Source: Verrucomicrobiales bacterium
GTDB taxonomy: Bacteria > Verrucomicrobiota > Verrucomicrobiia > Limisphaerales > UBA11320
DNA: 64,000 nt
Direction: 5' to 3'
Assembly (NCBI GenBank): GCA_016793885.1
Contig: JAEUHE010000020.1
Span: 1 to 64,000 of the forward strand
Shown: one piece after another, positions 34,507 to 41,768 of the stretch
Position numbering within the stretch: position 1 is the first letter of the stretch
How the letters are laid out: each line of letters starts with the position of its first letter
Position numbers and translations under genes: made by a program
Notes under the pieces: model-generated
Database searches by the model: none
What the model was told of the DNA's origin: nothing
What the model saw: the letters and a program-made list of their open reading frames with translations, nothing else

Positions 34507-35526
34507 ATGACTCGTCGCGAATTCTTGGTTGGCTCGGGTGCGGTGGTTGGCTCGCTGGCCCTGCCGGCCAAATTGGCTGCCGCTAAACCCTCCGATCCCA
34601 TGGCTCAATCCACGTCCGTACGTCCGCTTTTCGTTTCCACCTGGCCCTTCGGCAAGCCGGCGAACGAAGTCGCGCTCCAGACTTTCGAAAAAGGGGGAAA
34701 GCTGCTGGATGCGATCGAGCAGGGGATTGGCCTCGCTGAGGAGGATGTCTCCAATGCTTCCGTGGGGATCGGTGGGATTCCCAATGCGGCTGGGGTAGTT
34801 CAACTTGACGCCTGTATTATGGATGGGCCCGGGCACAAGGCGGGCAGCGTGGCAGCGATCGAGGGAATCCTGCATCCGATTTCGGTGGCGCGCCGGGTGA
34901 TGGAAAAGACTCCGCACGTCATGCTCGTGGGAGCCGGTGCCCGCGAATTCGCGCTCCAGCAAGGGTTTCCCACCACGGAGCTGTTGACGGACGGGCAGCG
35001 GAAACAATGGGAGAAATGGAAGAAAGCTCGGGAAGCCGAGAAGGCCAAGAACCCGAAGAACCATGATACCATCGCACTGATTGCCTTGGGTGCGGATGGA
35101 AACCTCTGCGGCGGCTGCTCGACCAGCGGCTGGGGTTATAAGCTGCCTGGTCGGGTAGGCGATTCTCCGATTATCGGGGGTGGGCTCTACGTCGACAACG
35201 AGGTGGGTGCGGCTGGCGCCACGGGTCTCGGCGAGAACGTCATGCGCTACTGCGGTTCCTATCAGGTGGTCGAGTTCATGCGTCAGGGCCTGTCACCGGA
35301 GGAGGCCTGCATTGAAACCATCAAACGCATCGCGCGTCTCGATCCGAAGGGTTTCGACCTCAGCATCAACTTTATCGCGATCGACAAAAAGGGTCGATTC
35401 GGTGCCGCAGGCACCGGTCAGGGGTTCCAGTATTCGGTGACCTACCCGGGCTACAGCAAGGTGCTGCAGAGCCCAGGCCTGACGGCCAAGAACGTGGGTC
35501 CGATCGGCGGTAACATCAAACCCTGA
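34507..35526 (+). CDS. Asparaginase-2 family N-terminal nucleophile hydrolase (glycosylasparaginase-like), Tat-exported
   Basis: 339 residues from the ATG at 34507, which places the Tat-like leader MTRREFLVGSGAVVGS at the start. The frame opens at 34432, and an ATG at 34471 is also possible. The earlier starts leave only 41-80 bases for the divergent promoter. The fold is asparaginase-2/aspartylglucosaminidase: GGIPNAAGVVQLDACIMDG, NHDTIALIALGADGNLCGG with the catalytic Thr after autocleavage at HD/T, CSTSGWGYKLPGRVGDSPII, and GGLYVDNEVGAAGATGLGE. Such enzymes cleave Asn-linked GlcNAc or isoaspartyl peptides in the periplasm. It is divergent from the giant fusion gene. Confidence 0.9.
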   Translation: MTRREFLVGSGAVVGSLALPAKLAAAKPSDPMAQSTSVRPLFVSTWPFGKPANEVALQTFEKGGKLLDAIEQGIGLAEEDVSNASVGIGGIPNAAGVVQLDACIMDGPGHKAGSVAAIEGILHPISVARRVMEKTPHVMLVGAGAREFALQQGFPTTELLTDGQRKQWEKWKKAREAEKAKNPKNHDTIALIALGADGNLCGGCSTSGWGYKLPGRVGDSPIIGGGLYVDNEVGAAGATGLGENVMRYCGSYQVVEFMRQGLSPEEACIETIKRIARLDPKGFDLSINFIAIDKKGRFGAAGTGQGFQYSVTYPGYSKVLQSPGLTAKNVGPIGGNIKP

Positions 35527-35589
35527 GTCCGATTAAGCCTTTTTTCTTCCTTTCGTCCCTAGGCTGGCCTAATTCTTGGATCGTTGCAC

Positions 35590-36417
35590 ATGGCCACGAT
35601 TCCACTCGAAGACACGTTCGTTGATGTCATCAGTAAGGCCCAAAACGGGTTCAAGCTGAGTGATGCCGATTTGGCGAGGCGTGCCGACGTGGCGCCCGAA
35701 GCCATCGCTCGCATCAAGAAGGGCGAAGTGCTGGAGGACGAGATCCGTAAACTCGCCCGCAGCCTCAACCTCGGTAAGTCCTCGCTGGCGGAGATGGCCA
35801 AGAATAGCTGGGCTCCTGATCCACTCGCGGTGCCCGGTCTGCTCCAGTTCAATACTCGGTTCGGTGACATGACCGTCAACGCCTACTTGGTTTGGGATGA
35901 GACGACTCGTCAGGCTGTGGCGTTCGATACGGGTGCCATCGCGCTGGGGATGATGAAGTCGATTCAAAGCCAAAGCCTGCAACTCAGGTATCTTCTGCTG
36001 ACTCACACTCATGGCGACCATGTGGCGGACGTGGAGCGCTTCCAGTCGGATACCCAGGCGGAGATCTGGGTTTCGGAGAAGGAGCCTTTTCCCGGTGCCA
36101 AGACATTCGCCGAGGGAACGGTGTTTAGCGCCGGAGGACTTCAGATCGAGACGCGATCCACCACCGGTCATTCTCCGGGTGGGACCACTTACGTCATTCG
36201 CGGGCTGAGCCGGCCCATCGCGGTCGTGGGGGACGCGGTTTTTGCAAGCTCGATGGGAGGTGGCAAGGTTTCCTACCTCGATGCGTTGGGCAACAATCGC
36301 CGCAAGATCATGACTCTGCCCGATGACTGTGTGATCTGTCCAGGCCACGGGCCCTTGACCACGGTCGGGCTGGAGAAGAAGCACAACCCATTTTTTCCGG
36401 AGTTCCAAAAAGGTTAG
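35590..36417 (+). CDS. XRE-type helix-turn-helix fused to a metallo-beta-lactamase-fold hydrolase
   Basis: 275 residues from the ATG at 35590 (a TTG two codons earlier is in frame). Residues about 1-65 resemble an XRE/HTH_3 DNA-binding domain (LSDADLARRADVAPEAIARI, then KLARSLNLGKSSLAEMA). Residues about 80-270 are a glyoxalase II-like metallo-beta-lactamase domain with the full metal set: THTHGDHVAD, TGHSPGGTTYV, VVGDAVFASSMGG and VICPGHGPLTTVG. The domain order is uncommon: one explanation is a metabolite-responsive regulator, another a hydrolase whose HTH has been recruited as a protein-interaction module. It stands alone between the asparaginase and the dehydrogenase genes on the same strand. 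Confidence 0.88.
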   Translation: MATIPLEDTFVDVISKAQNGFKLSDADLARRADVAPEAIARIKKGEVLEDEIRKLARSLNLGKSSLAEMAKNSWAPDPLAVPGLLQFNTRFGDMTVNAYLVWDETTRQAVAFDTGAIALGMMKSIQSQSLQLRYLLLTHTHGDHVADVERFQSDTQAEIWVSEKEPFPGAKTFAEGTVFSAGGLQIETRSTTGHSPGGTTYVIRGLSRPIAVVGDAVFASSMGGGKVSYLDALGNNRRKIMTLPDDCVICPGHGPLTTVGLEKKHNPFFPEFQKG

Positions 36418-36468
36418 TCGTCGTTACTTCATCATCGTTACTATCAATTAGAGAACAAGAGAACACAT

Positions 36469-37368
36469 ATGGCAGAACGTATTGCATTCGTTGGAGTGGG
36501 TCGCATGGGGTCCAATATGGCCCGCCGACTCAAGGAAACTGGATTTGAAATCACGGCGGTCTATGACACCCACCGGCCGATCGCTGAAGCGTTGGCTAAG
36601 GAGTTGGGTTGCTCCGCTCCGACGACCTTGGCGGGAGTGACCGCCCTGGCCGACGTCGTAGTCACCGTCGTGACGGATGACAAGGCCATGGTTCGGATTT
36701 TTGCGCCGAAGGGGGACAGCCTGCTGGTTGGCGCCAAGGGACGCGTGTTCATCAACTGCGCCACGGTGTCTCCCAAGACCCACGTCGACGTTGAAAAGCT
36801 GGCCAAGAAGGCCAAGGCCGCGTCGCTGGAAGCCTGCATGGCCTCCAGCATCACCCAGGCCCGTCAGGGGACCCTCTATCTGATGCTCGGTGGCGACGAA
36901 GCCGTTTACAACAAGGTTAAGCCCGTATTGGAGAAGCTCAGCAACTCCATGCGCTACGTTGGGAAATCGGGTCAAGCCGCGCGCGTCAAGGCGTTGGTGA
37001 ACATGGTGATGAACATCAATACTGCAGGTTTGGCGGAAGGTCTCGGGTTGGGACAGGCGCTGAAGCTGGACCTGACCATGCTGCGTGAGATCTTCTCGCA
37101 GACCGGCGCCAACAGCCGGGTGCTGGTGACTGATGGCGAGGACATGCAGAATCGGGATCACAGCTGCTTCTTCTCCGCCTCGCATGCCGCCAAAGATAGC
37201 GGCATTGCCCTCAAACTCGGTCAGGAGGCGGGGTTGACCTTGCCGTTGGCCGCCGCCACCAAGAAGCAGTATGATCGCATGGTGAAGGAAGGCCTGGGCG
37301 AACTGGACAAATCGGGTATTGCCGAGCTGACGTTCAAAGGGCGTCACAAGTCCAAAAAGAAGAAGTAA
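36469..37368 (+). CDS. NAD(P)-dependent beta-hydroxyacid dehydrogenase family protein (GarR/MmsB-like)
   Basis: 299 residues. The Rossmann motif FVGVGRMGSNMARRL is at the N-terminus; NCATVSPKTHVDVE follows, where active members carry DxGTxxP-like residues. The catalytic Lys segment GQAARVKALVNMVMNINTAG has the Lys of the K-x3-N pair. The C-terminus is Lys-rich (KGRHKSKKKK). The family includes 3-hydroxyisobutyrate and tartronate semialdehyde reductases and glyoxylate reductases; the substrate cannot be told from sequence alone. It is followed by a strong terminator-like hairpin. Confidence 0.87.
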   Translation: MAERIAFVGVGRMGSNMARRLKETGFEITAVYDTHRPIAEALAKELGCSAPTTLAGVTALADVVVTVVTDDKAMVRIFAPKGDSLLVGAKGRVFINCATVSPKTHVDVEKLAKKAKAASLEACMASSITQARQGTLYLMLGGDEAVYNKVKPVLEKLSNSMRYVGKSGQAARVKALVNMVMNINTAGLAEGLGLGQALKLDLTMLREIFSQTGANSRVLVTDGEDMQNRDHSCFFSASHAAKDSGIALKLGQEAGLTLPLAAATKKQYDRMVKEGLGELDKSGIAELTFKGRHKSKKKK

Positions 37369-37439
37369 CCAGGATTCATCGAGGCGGCTCGGTGGAGAGT
37401 CGCGAAAGCGGTCGTTGGATAGTTTGAGTCACCGATTAG

Positions 37440-37480
37440 AACTCCTCCGCGGGCCTGTCCCGCGGAGGAGTTGTTACTTT
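37440..37480 (+). terminator. Rho-independent terminator-like hairpin
   Basis: A perfect 14-bp stem (37440-37453 with 37459-37472, loop cctgt) followed by the T-rich tail ttgttactttt. It sits 71 bases after the stop of the dehydrogenase gene and 28 bases before the start of the pterin dehydratase gene, so it probably ends the upstream transcript. Confidence 0.8.
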
Positions 37481-37499
37481 TCTGAAAGTCATTCTCCTT

Positions 37500-37811
37500 A
37501 TGAAACCACTCACTAAACCACAGCTGAAGGCCGCTCTAAAAACCGTTCCCCTCTGGCGCCGCCAAGGCACGACGATTCGGTCCAGTTTCGAGTTCAAGGG
37601 CTTTGTTCAAGCGATCAGGTTCGTGAATCAGCTCGCTCGTCTAGCGGAACGCGCCGGGCACCATCCCGATATAGACATCCGCTGGAATCAAGTGCATCTG
37701 GTCTTGACGACGCACGACGCCGGTGGCCTGACGGCCAAGGACTTCGCCCTGGCCGCCCAAATTTCAAAGAAGGCCTCCAGCAAGGCCTCTGCTAAGGCTG
37801 AAAAAGCCTGA
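37500..37811 (+). CDS. 4a-hydroxytetrahydrobiopterin dehydratase (pterin carbinolamine dehydratase)
   Basis: 103 residues with the PCD fold pattern: FEFKGFVQAIRFVNQLARLA, then AERAGHHPDIDIRWNQVHLV with the family's His-His-Pro and the later His, and LTTHDAGGLTAKDFALAAQI. The enzyme dehydrates 4a-hydroxytetrahydrobiopterin formed by aromatic amino acid hydroxylases. Bacterial members can also serve in molybdopterin or other pterin recycling. No hydroxylase is in the window. The Lys/Ala/Ser-rich tail is short. The last 20 bases overlap the 3' end of the convergent Ig-repeat gene. Confidence 0.92.
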   Translation: MKPLTKPQLKAALKTVPLWRRQGTTIRSSFEFKGFVQAIRFVNQLARLAERAGHHPDIDIRWNQVHLVLTTHDAGGLTAKDFALAAQISKKASSKASAKAEKA

Positions 37812-40551
37812 AGTATCTCTCTCGTTCCGAGCTGGTGTTGGTGTAGAAGTTCAAAGTCGACACCTGGCCCGTGACGATATTCACCCAATTGGGTGCCTCA
37901 GCGGGACCAAACAGATTCGTGGTGGTTTGGAGCCCATACGCTCCGAACCAGCTGAGCAACTGGGAGGATCCCTCTATTCGCTGCAGCTGCAGCACCAGCC
38001 GTGGCACGATGGTGAGACTGACGGGGGTGCGGTTGGTGCTCAGGCATCCTGACTGGGCATTCCTCGCTTCGGCATAGTAGAGATAGGCTCCCGCCACCAG
38101 ATTGGTGGGCTGGAAGCTATTGGTCCCGGTGGCCAGGGCGACACCGCCGGTCGCGGAGCTGAACCAGTCAACAACCACATTGCCGGTTGGGGCTTGCACC
38201 GCCAGCGGCGGTGAAAGGGTTCCCTCGACGGTGTTGGTGACATCTCCCAAGCTGATGGGAACTGCCGGAGCGGGGTTGACACGCACGAGCACGTTATTGC
38301 CCGCGATATCCTCCGGAAGGGCCGCACAGTTGGCATCCTGGAGCGCCCGTACGCTGTAGGTGGACAGTCGGGTGGGTTGAACGATTCGATTCGTTGGGCT
38401 CGCGAAGTAGGTCGCCACTTCGCCATCCGACCAGGTGACCGTCCAGGGTCCTTGACCGGATAATGTGACTTGAAGCAGTGCCGTATCGCCGGCGCAAATA
38501 CTACCGCTGGGACTACTCACGGTTACGGTGGGTCGCTCCGGTGTGACGAGAATGGCTTCGCCAGTGAGATCCGCCGGGCGAGCCTGACAATCGCCAGAAG
38601 TCAGCGCGGTCAGGAAGAAGCGATTCGTTACCGCATTCCCACCCGCATTGTTGGTGAGCGAGATGAGTCGAGTCACCGGGCTTTGCAGGATGTTCGACTG
38701 AACAAATCCGTCCGACCACGTCAGCGTCCAGGGTCCCGTGCCGGTCAAGGTCGCCTGGATCGGGACGGTCTGCCCCAAGCACGGCGTGGCATCCCCGGAT
38801 ACGACCGCCGAAGGGGGGGCACTGAGGGTGATCGTAGCGTTACCTCTCAATTCGGAGGGATCGGCATCGCAGCGTCCATCGGTAAGACTGGTGAGAAATA
38901 GGTTGGTCGTCGTCGTCGGGTTGACCACACGAAGCGCGATCGGCCCGTTGGTAATTTGTTGGAAGCCATCTGACCAGACTAAGGTCCACGGTGCGGTTCC
39001 GGTCAGCTCCACCGAAAGAACAGCCGCCCCCTCGGTGCAAACCGTCCCGCCCCCGGTGAGGGTTGCTCCGGTTCTCGGATACACGTTCACCAAGCCTCGC
39101 CCCTTGAGCTGGGTGACCGAAGCCGTGCATATCGCGTCGACGAGATTCGTGATGGTGTAGCTGAGCGCGGTCGTTTCGGTGGCGCTTGGATTTACCGGGC
39201 TCACCAGGCGATTCGTGATCGCGTGGGCAACGTTTTGAACAAAGCCATCCGACCAGCTTATTTCCCAAGGCCCAGTGCCCGTGAGGGTCAGTTGGATCAG
39301 GGCAGGCTGGCCACTGCAAACCGTGTTGGTTCCTGTGACCGTCGAGGTCGGCCCGTTTTGCACCCGAACGATGGCTTCTCCTTGTAGATCGGAAGCCTGT
39401 GACCGGCATTCCAGGGTAGCAACGGCGCGCAGGGAGTATCGGTTGGTGACCACGGTGGCGGGTGTCTCGTTGGTGCCGCTCACGATTCGAACCACCGGGC
39501 TCTGGAGGACATTCGATTGGACCAAGCCATCCGACCAGGTGACCGTCCAGGGGCCAAGGCCGGTCAAGTCGGCTTGGATTTCGGTCGATCCACGATTGCA
39601 AATGGTTGCCACTCCGCTGACCGTGCCTCGCGGGCGAGGCAGGACGTCGACGGTTACCAGACCCGTCAGATCCTCCGCCCGAGCGGAACAGTTCCTATCC
39701 GAGAGCGCCTTCACCCGATATTCCGTGGTGCCTGCGGGTCTGACGGTTCGTCGGGCCGGACTGGCGGTGGCATTCTCGATCACCCCATCGGACCAGACGA
39801 CCACCCAAGGTCCCACGCCGGTCAGGATTGCTTGGATGGATGCGGTGCTTCCTTCGCACAGTGTGATATCGCCGCTCACGACTGCGGTGGGCCGAGGTGC
39901 CACATTGAGAATCGCGCTCCCCTTGAGATCGGCTGCCGCCGCGGTGCACGACGCGTTGGACAAGCTCCTGATGGTAAAATTGGTGGTGATGGTTCGGCTG
40001 GCGTTCGTGTTGATCGCGGTGACTTCCAACACAGCGGGGCTGGTGGTGGCGGTGCTGGTCGAACCATCGGACCAGGTGACAATCCAGGGACCTCGCCCCG
40101 TGAATGCCACCCGCAGCTGCTGCGGCTCGCCGCTGCACACATTCGTGGTGATGTTGGAGAGCGTCGCGGTGAGCTTGGGTTCCACCCGAATCAGGACACT
40201 TTCACCGAGGTCCTCGACGTTGGCGGTCCCGCTGGCGTCCGAGAGGCCGGTGAGGAAGTAGGTGACGTTGTTGGTGGGAGAGACGATCCGAGTCACAGTT
40301 GCCTCGACTGAGGTCTGCTGCACACCATCCGACCAGGTGAGCGTCCAGGGAGCGGTTCCGGTCAGGGCCACGCCGATGGGTGTTGGTTGGCCGGGACAGA
40401 CCGTCCCGTCACCACTCAGCGTTGCGGTGGGGGTTGCGTCCGCTGCGAGGGTGACGCTATTGGCTGAGATAGGAGGATCCGAGGGGGCGGTCGAACCGCG
40501 CCAAGGCATGAGGATAAGGCAGACACATAGGGTGAGTAGGGTTTGCTGCAT
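37792..40551 (-). CDS. Secreted protein with eight tandem Ig-like repeats (PW..WSDG repeats)
   Basis: 919 residues with a signal peptide (MQQTLLTLCVCLILMPWRG). Eight repeats of about 90-100 residues each carry the core GxGPWTxTWSDG and a Cys early in the repeat (CPGQPTPIGVALTGT in the first, CSGQPALIQLTLTGT in the fifth). Repeats differ only moderately, so they arose by tandem duplication. A ninth Ig-like domain (PTGNVVVDWFSSATGGVALA) and the aromatic-Arg end module (NWVNIVTGQVSTLNFYTN, then RERYFRLFQP) follow. It is probably a long surface fibre or adhesin. It has no neighbour on the same strand, so it is transcribed alone. Confidence 0.85.
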   Translation of the reverse strand: MQQTLLTLCVCLILMPWRGSTAPSDPPISANSVTLAADATPTATLSGDGTVCPGQPTPIGVALTGTAPWTLTWSDGVQQTSVEATVTRIVSPTNNVTYFLTGLSDASGTANVEDLGESVLIRVEPKLTATLSNITTNVCSGEPQQLRVAFTGRGPWIVTWSDGSTSTATTSPAVLEVTAINTNASRTITTNFTIRSLSNASCTAAAADLKGSAILNVAPRPTAVVSGDITLCEGSTASIQAILTGVGPWVVVWSDGVIENATASPARRTVRPAGTTEYRVKALSDRNCSARAEDLTGLVTVDVLPRPRGTVSGVATICNRGSTEIQADLTGLGPWTVTWSDGLVQSNVLQSPVVRIVSGTNETPATVVTNRYSLRAVATLECRSQASDLQGEAIVRVQNGPTSTVTGTNTVCSGQPALIQLTLTGTGPWEISWSDGFVQNVAHAITNRLVSPVNPSATETTALSYTITNLVDAICTASVTQLKGRGLVNVYPRTGATLTGGGTVCTEGAAVLSVELTGTAPWTLVWSDGFQQITNGPIALRVVNPTTTTNLFLTSLTDGRCDADPSELRGNATITLSAPPSAVVSGDATPCLGQTVPIQATLTGTGPWTLTWSDGFVQSNILQSPVTRLISLTNNAGGNAVTNRFFLTALTSGDCQARPADLTGEAILVTPERPTVTVSSPSGSICAGDTALLQVTLSGQGPWTVTWSDGEVATYFASPTNRIVQPTRLSTYSVRALQDANCAALPEDIAGNNVLVRVNPAPAVPISLGDVTNTVEGTLSPPLAVQAPTGNVVVDWFSSATGGVALATGTNSFQPTNLVAGAYLYYAEARNAQSGCLSTNRTPVSLTIVPRLVLQLQRIEGSSQLLSWFGAYGLQTTTNLFGPAEAPNWVNIVTGQVSTLNFYTNTSSERERYFRLFQP

Positions 40552-41057
40552 AACTAGAGGTCACTCGTGTTTGGGGTTAGAACAACAAATGCTCCGCTGA
40601 TTTGACTGAACCGCAGTGCACTAACCAAAGCTAGCCTCGCCGTCCATCCTAAAAGCGTTTCTAAGCGAGAATGGAGGACGGCTAGCTAGAGGCGACCACC
40701 TTCGGGGTCTGGCGAAATCGCAGGCCTCCAAACCAATTCTTGCTAAACCGTTCCCGACACCCTGCCGATTACACAACTTGTTGGGAAGGGTATGGGGTAT
40801 GACACCAGCTTTTGGGGTGGTGAGTCGTGCTGCCAGTCGGGGGTGGCTGAGTCATCCTGGTAAATGGGGGGCGGCACCATTGTCTTTGTTTAAGCGGGGA
40901 GGTATCAATGCGACAAACTTGGGGGAGCAACATTCGGTCCAGGCGGCATCAAGGTAGCGTTCAACCTTTGAAGCGTTGCCCCGCATTGGCCTTACCAGCA
41001 GGCGGCGGTTCGAGATACCGGAGCAGTGGAGTTTCTAGACTCAACTAGGTCTGCGTT
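40552..41057. other. Intergenic region before the chemotaxis operon
   Basis: A 506-base gap between two divergent transcription units. No convincing gene is seen. A weak inverted repeat (40630-40636 gctagcc with 40680-40686 ggctagc, with a bulged second pairing) is present. This gap must hold the promoter of the chemotaxis genes. I could not identify promoter boxes or match a riboswitch class with confidence, including c-di-GMP types. Confidence 0.5.
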
Positions 41058-41366
41058 ATGGATCTCACTTTTACGCACAGTTCGGATGGGGCGGTGAAGC
41101 TGACGGGCGACCTTGATCTCCACACGGGATTCCTGCTTCGCGAAACGCTTCTGGAGCTGGTCACCTCGAAGTCTGAGATTCGATTGGATCTAAGCGATGT
41201 GCGAACCTGTGATTGGGTCACCCTGCAGCTGCTTTGCTCGACCCGAAAGTCCGCTCTCGCCGCCAACAAGCCGTTCACCATCTCTGCGATCTCGCCGGCG
41301 GTCGTGGAGGCGAGCGCCGCGATCGGACTTCCTCTGGCGGCACTTTCCGATAACCAAACCACGTGA
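41058..41366 (+). CDS. STAS-domain protein of the chemotaxis operon
   Basis: 102 residues with the STAS pattern (VKLTGDLDLHTGFLLRETLL, EIRLDLSDVRTCDWVTLQLL, CSTRKSALAANKPFTISAIS). Where SpoIIAA-type anti-sigma antagonists and many chemotaxis STAS proteins have D-[ST]-x-G-L, this one reads D-W-V-T-L, so the usual phosphorylation Ser/Thr is missing. It may bind a partner constitutively, like MlaB. It begins the che operon and lies 17 bases before cheY. STAS genes at the head of chemotaxis clusters are known in several phyla, but their role in signalling is poorly described. Confidence 0.85.
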   Translation: MDLTFTHSSDGAVKLTGDLDLHTGFLLRETLLELVTSKSEIRLDLSDVRTCDWVTLQLLCSTRKSALAANKPFTISAISPAVVEASAAIGLPLAALSDNQTT

Positions 41367-41383
41367 TTCCTGATCTCTGACCT

Positions 41384-41752
41384 ATGAGCAAAACCATCAT
41401 GACAGCTGACGACTCTGCCAGCATGCGACAAATGATTTCCTTTACCCTTCGCAACGCAGGTTTCGAGGTGGTGGAGGCGATGGATGGGAAGGAGGCCTTG
41501 AGCAAACTGGACGGCGCCCCCCCGGTAGGCATGCTGATCACTGATCTGAACATGCCAGAAATGGATGGCATCGAGCTGATCAAGCGGGTTCGGGCACTGC
41601 CTCAATACAAGTACGTTCCGATCATCATGCTCACCACTGAGTCTCAAGATGACCGAAAGCAGGCGGGCAAGGCCGCAGGTGCCAGCGGTTGGATCGTGAA
41701 ACCCTTTCGCAGCGAGCAACTCGTCGCGGTAGCGAAGAAGTTTCTACCCTAA
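41384..41752 (+). CDS. cheY: Chemotaxis response regulator CheY
   Basis: 122 residues, a single receiver domain. Acid pair Asp9/Asp10 (TADDSASMRQ), phosphoacceptor Asp54 (LITDLNMPEMDG), Thr84 (MLTTES) and Lys106 (VKPF) are all in place. It is phosphorylated by CheA and acts on the motor or another output. It lies between the STAS gene and cheA with gaps of 17 and 16 bases. Confidence 0.93.
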   Translation: MSKTIMTADDSASMRQMISFTLRNAGFEVVEAMDGKEALSKLDGAPPVGMLITDLNMPEMDGIELIKRVRALPQYKYVPIIMLTTESQDDRKQAGKAAGASGWIVKPFRSEQLVAVAKKFLP

Positions 41753-41768
41753 GCCCAGCATCGCTCTC

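Noticed and set aside
40552-41057. c-di-GMP riboswitch upstream of the chemotaxis operon
   Set aside because: Some A-rich motifs looked suggestive, but the conserved core and paired stems could not be matched.
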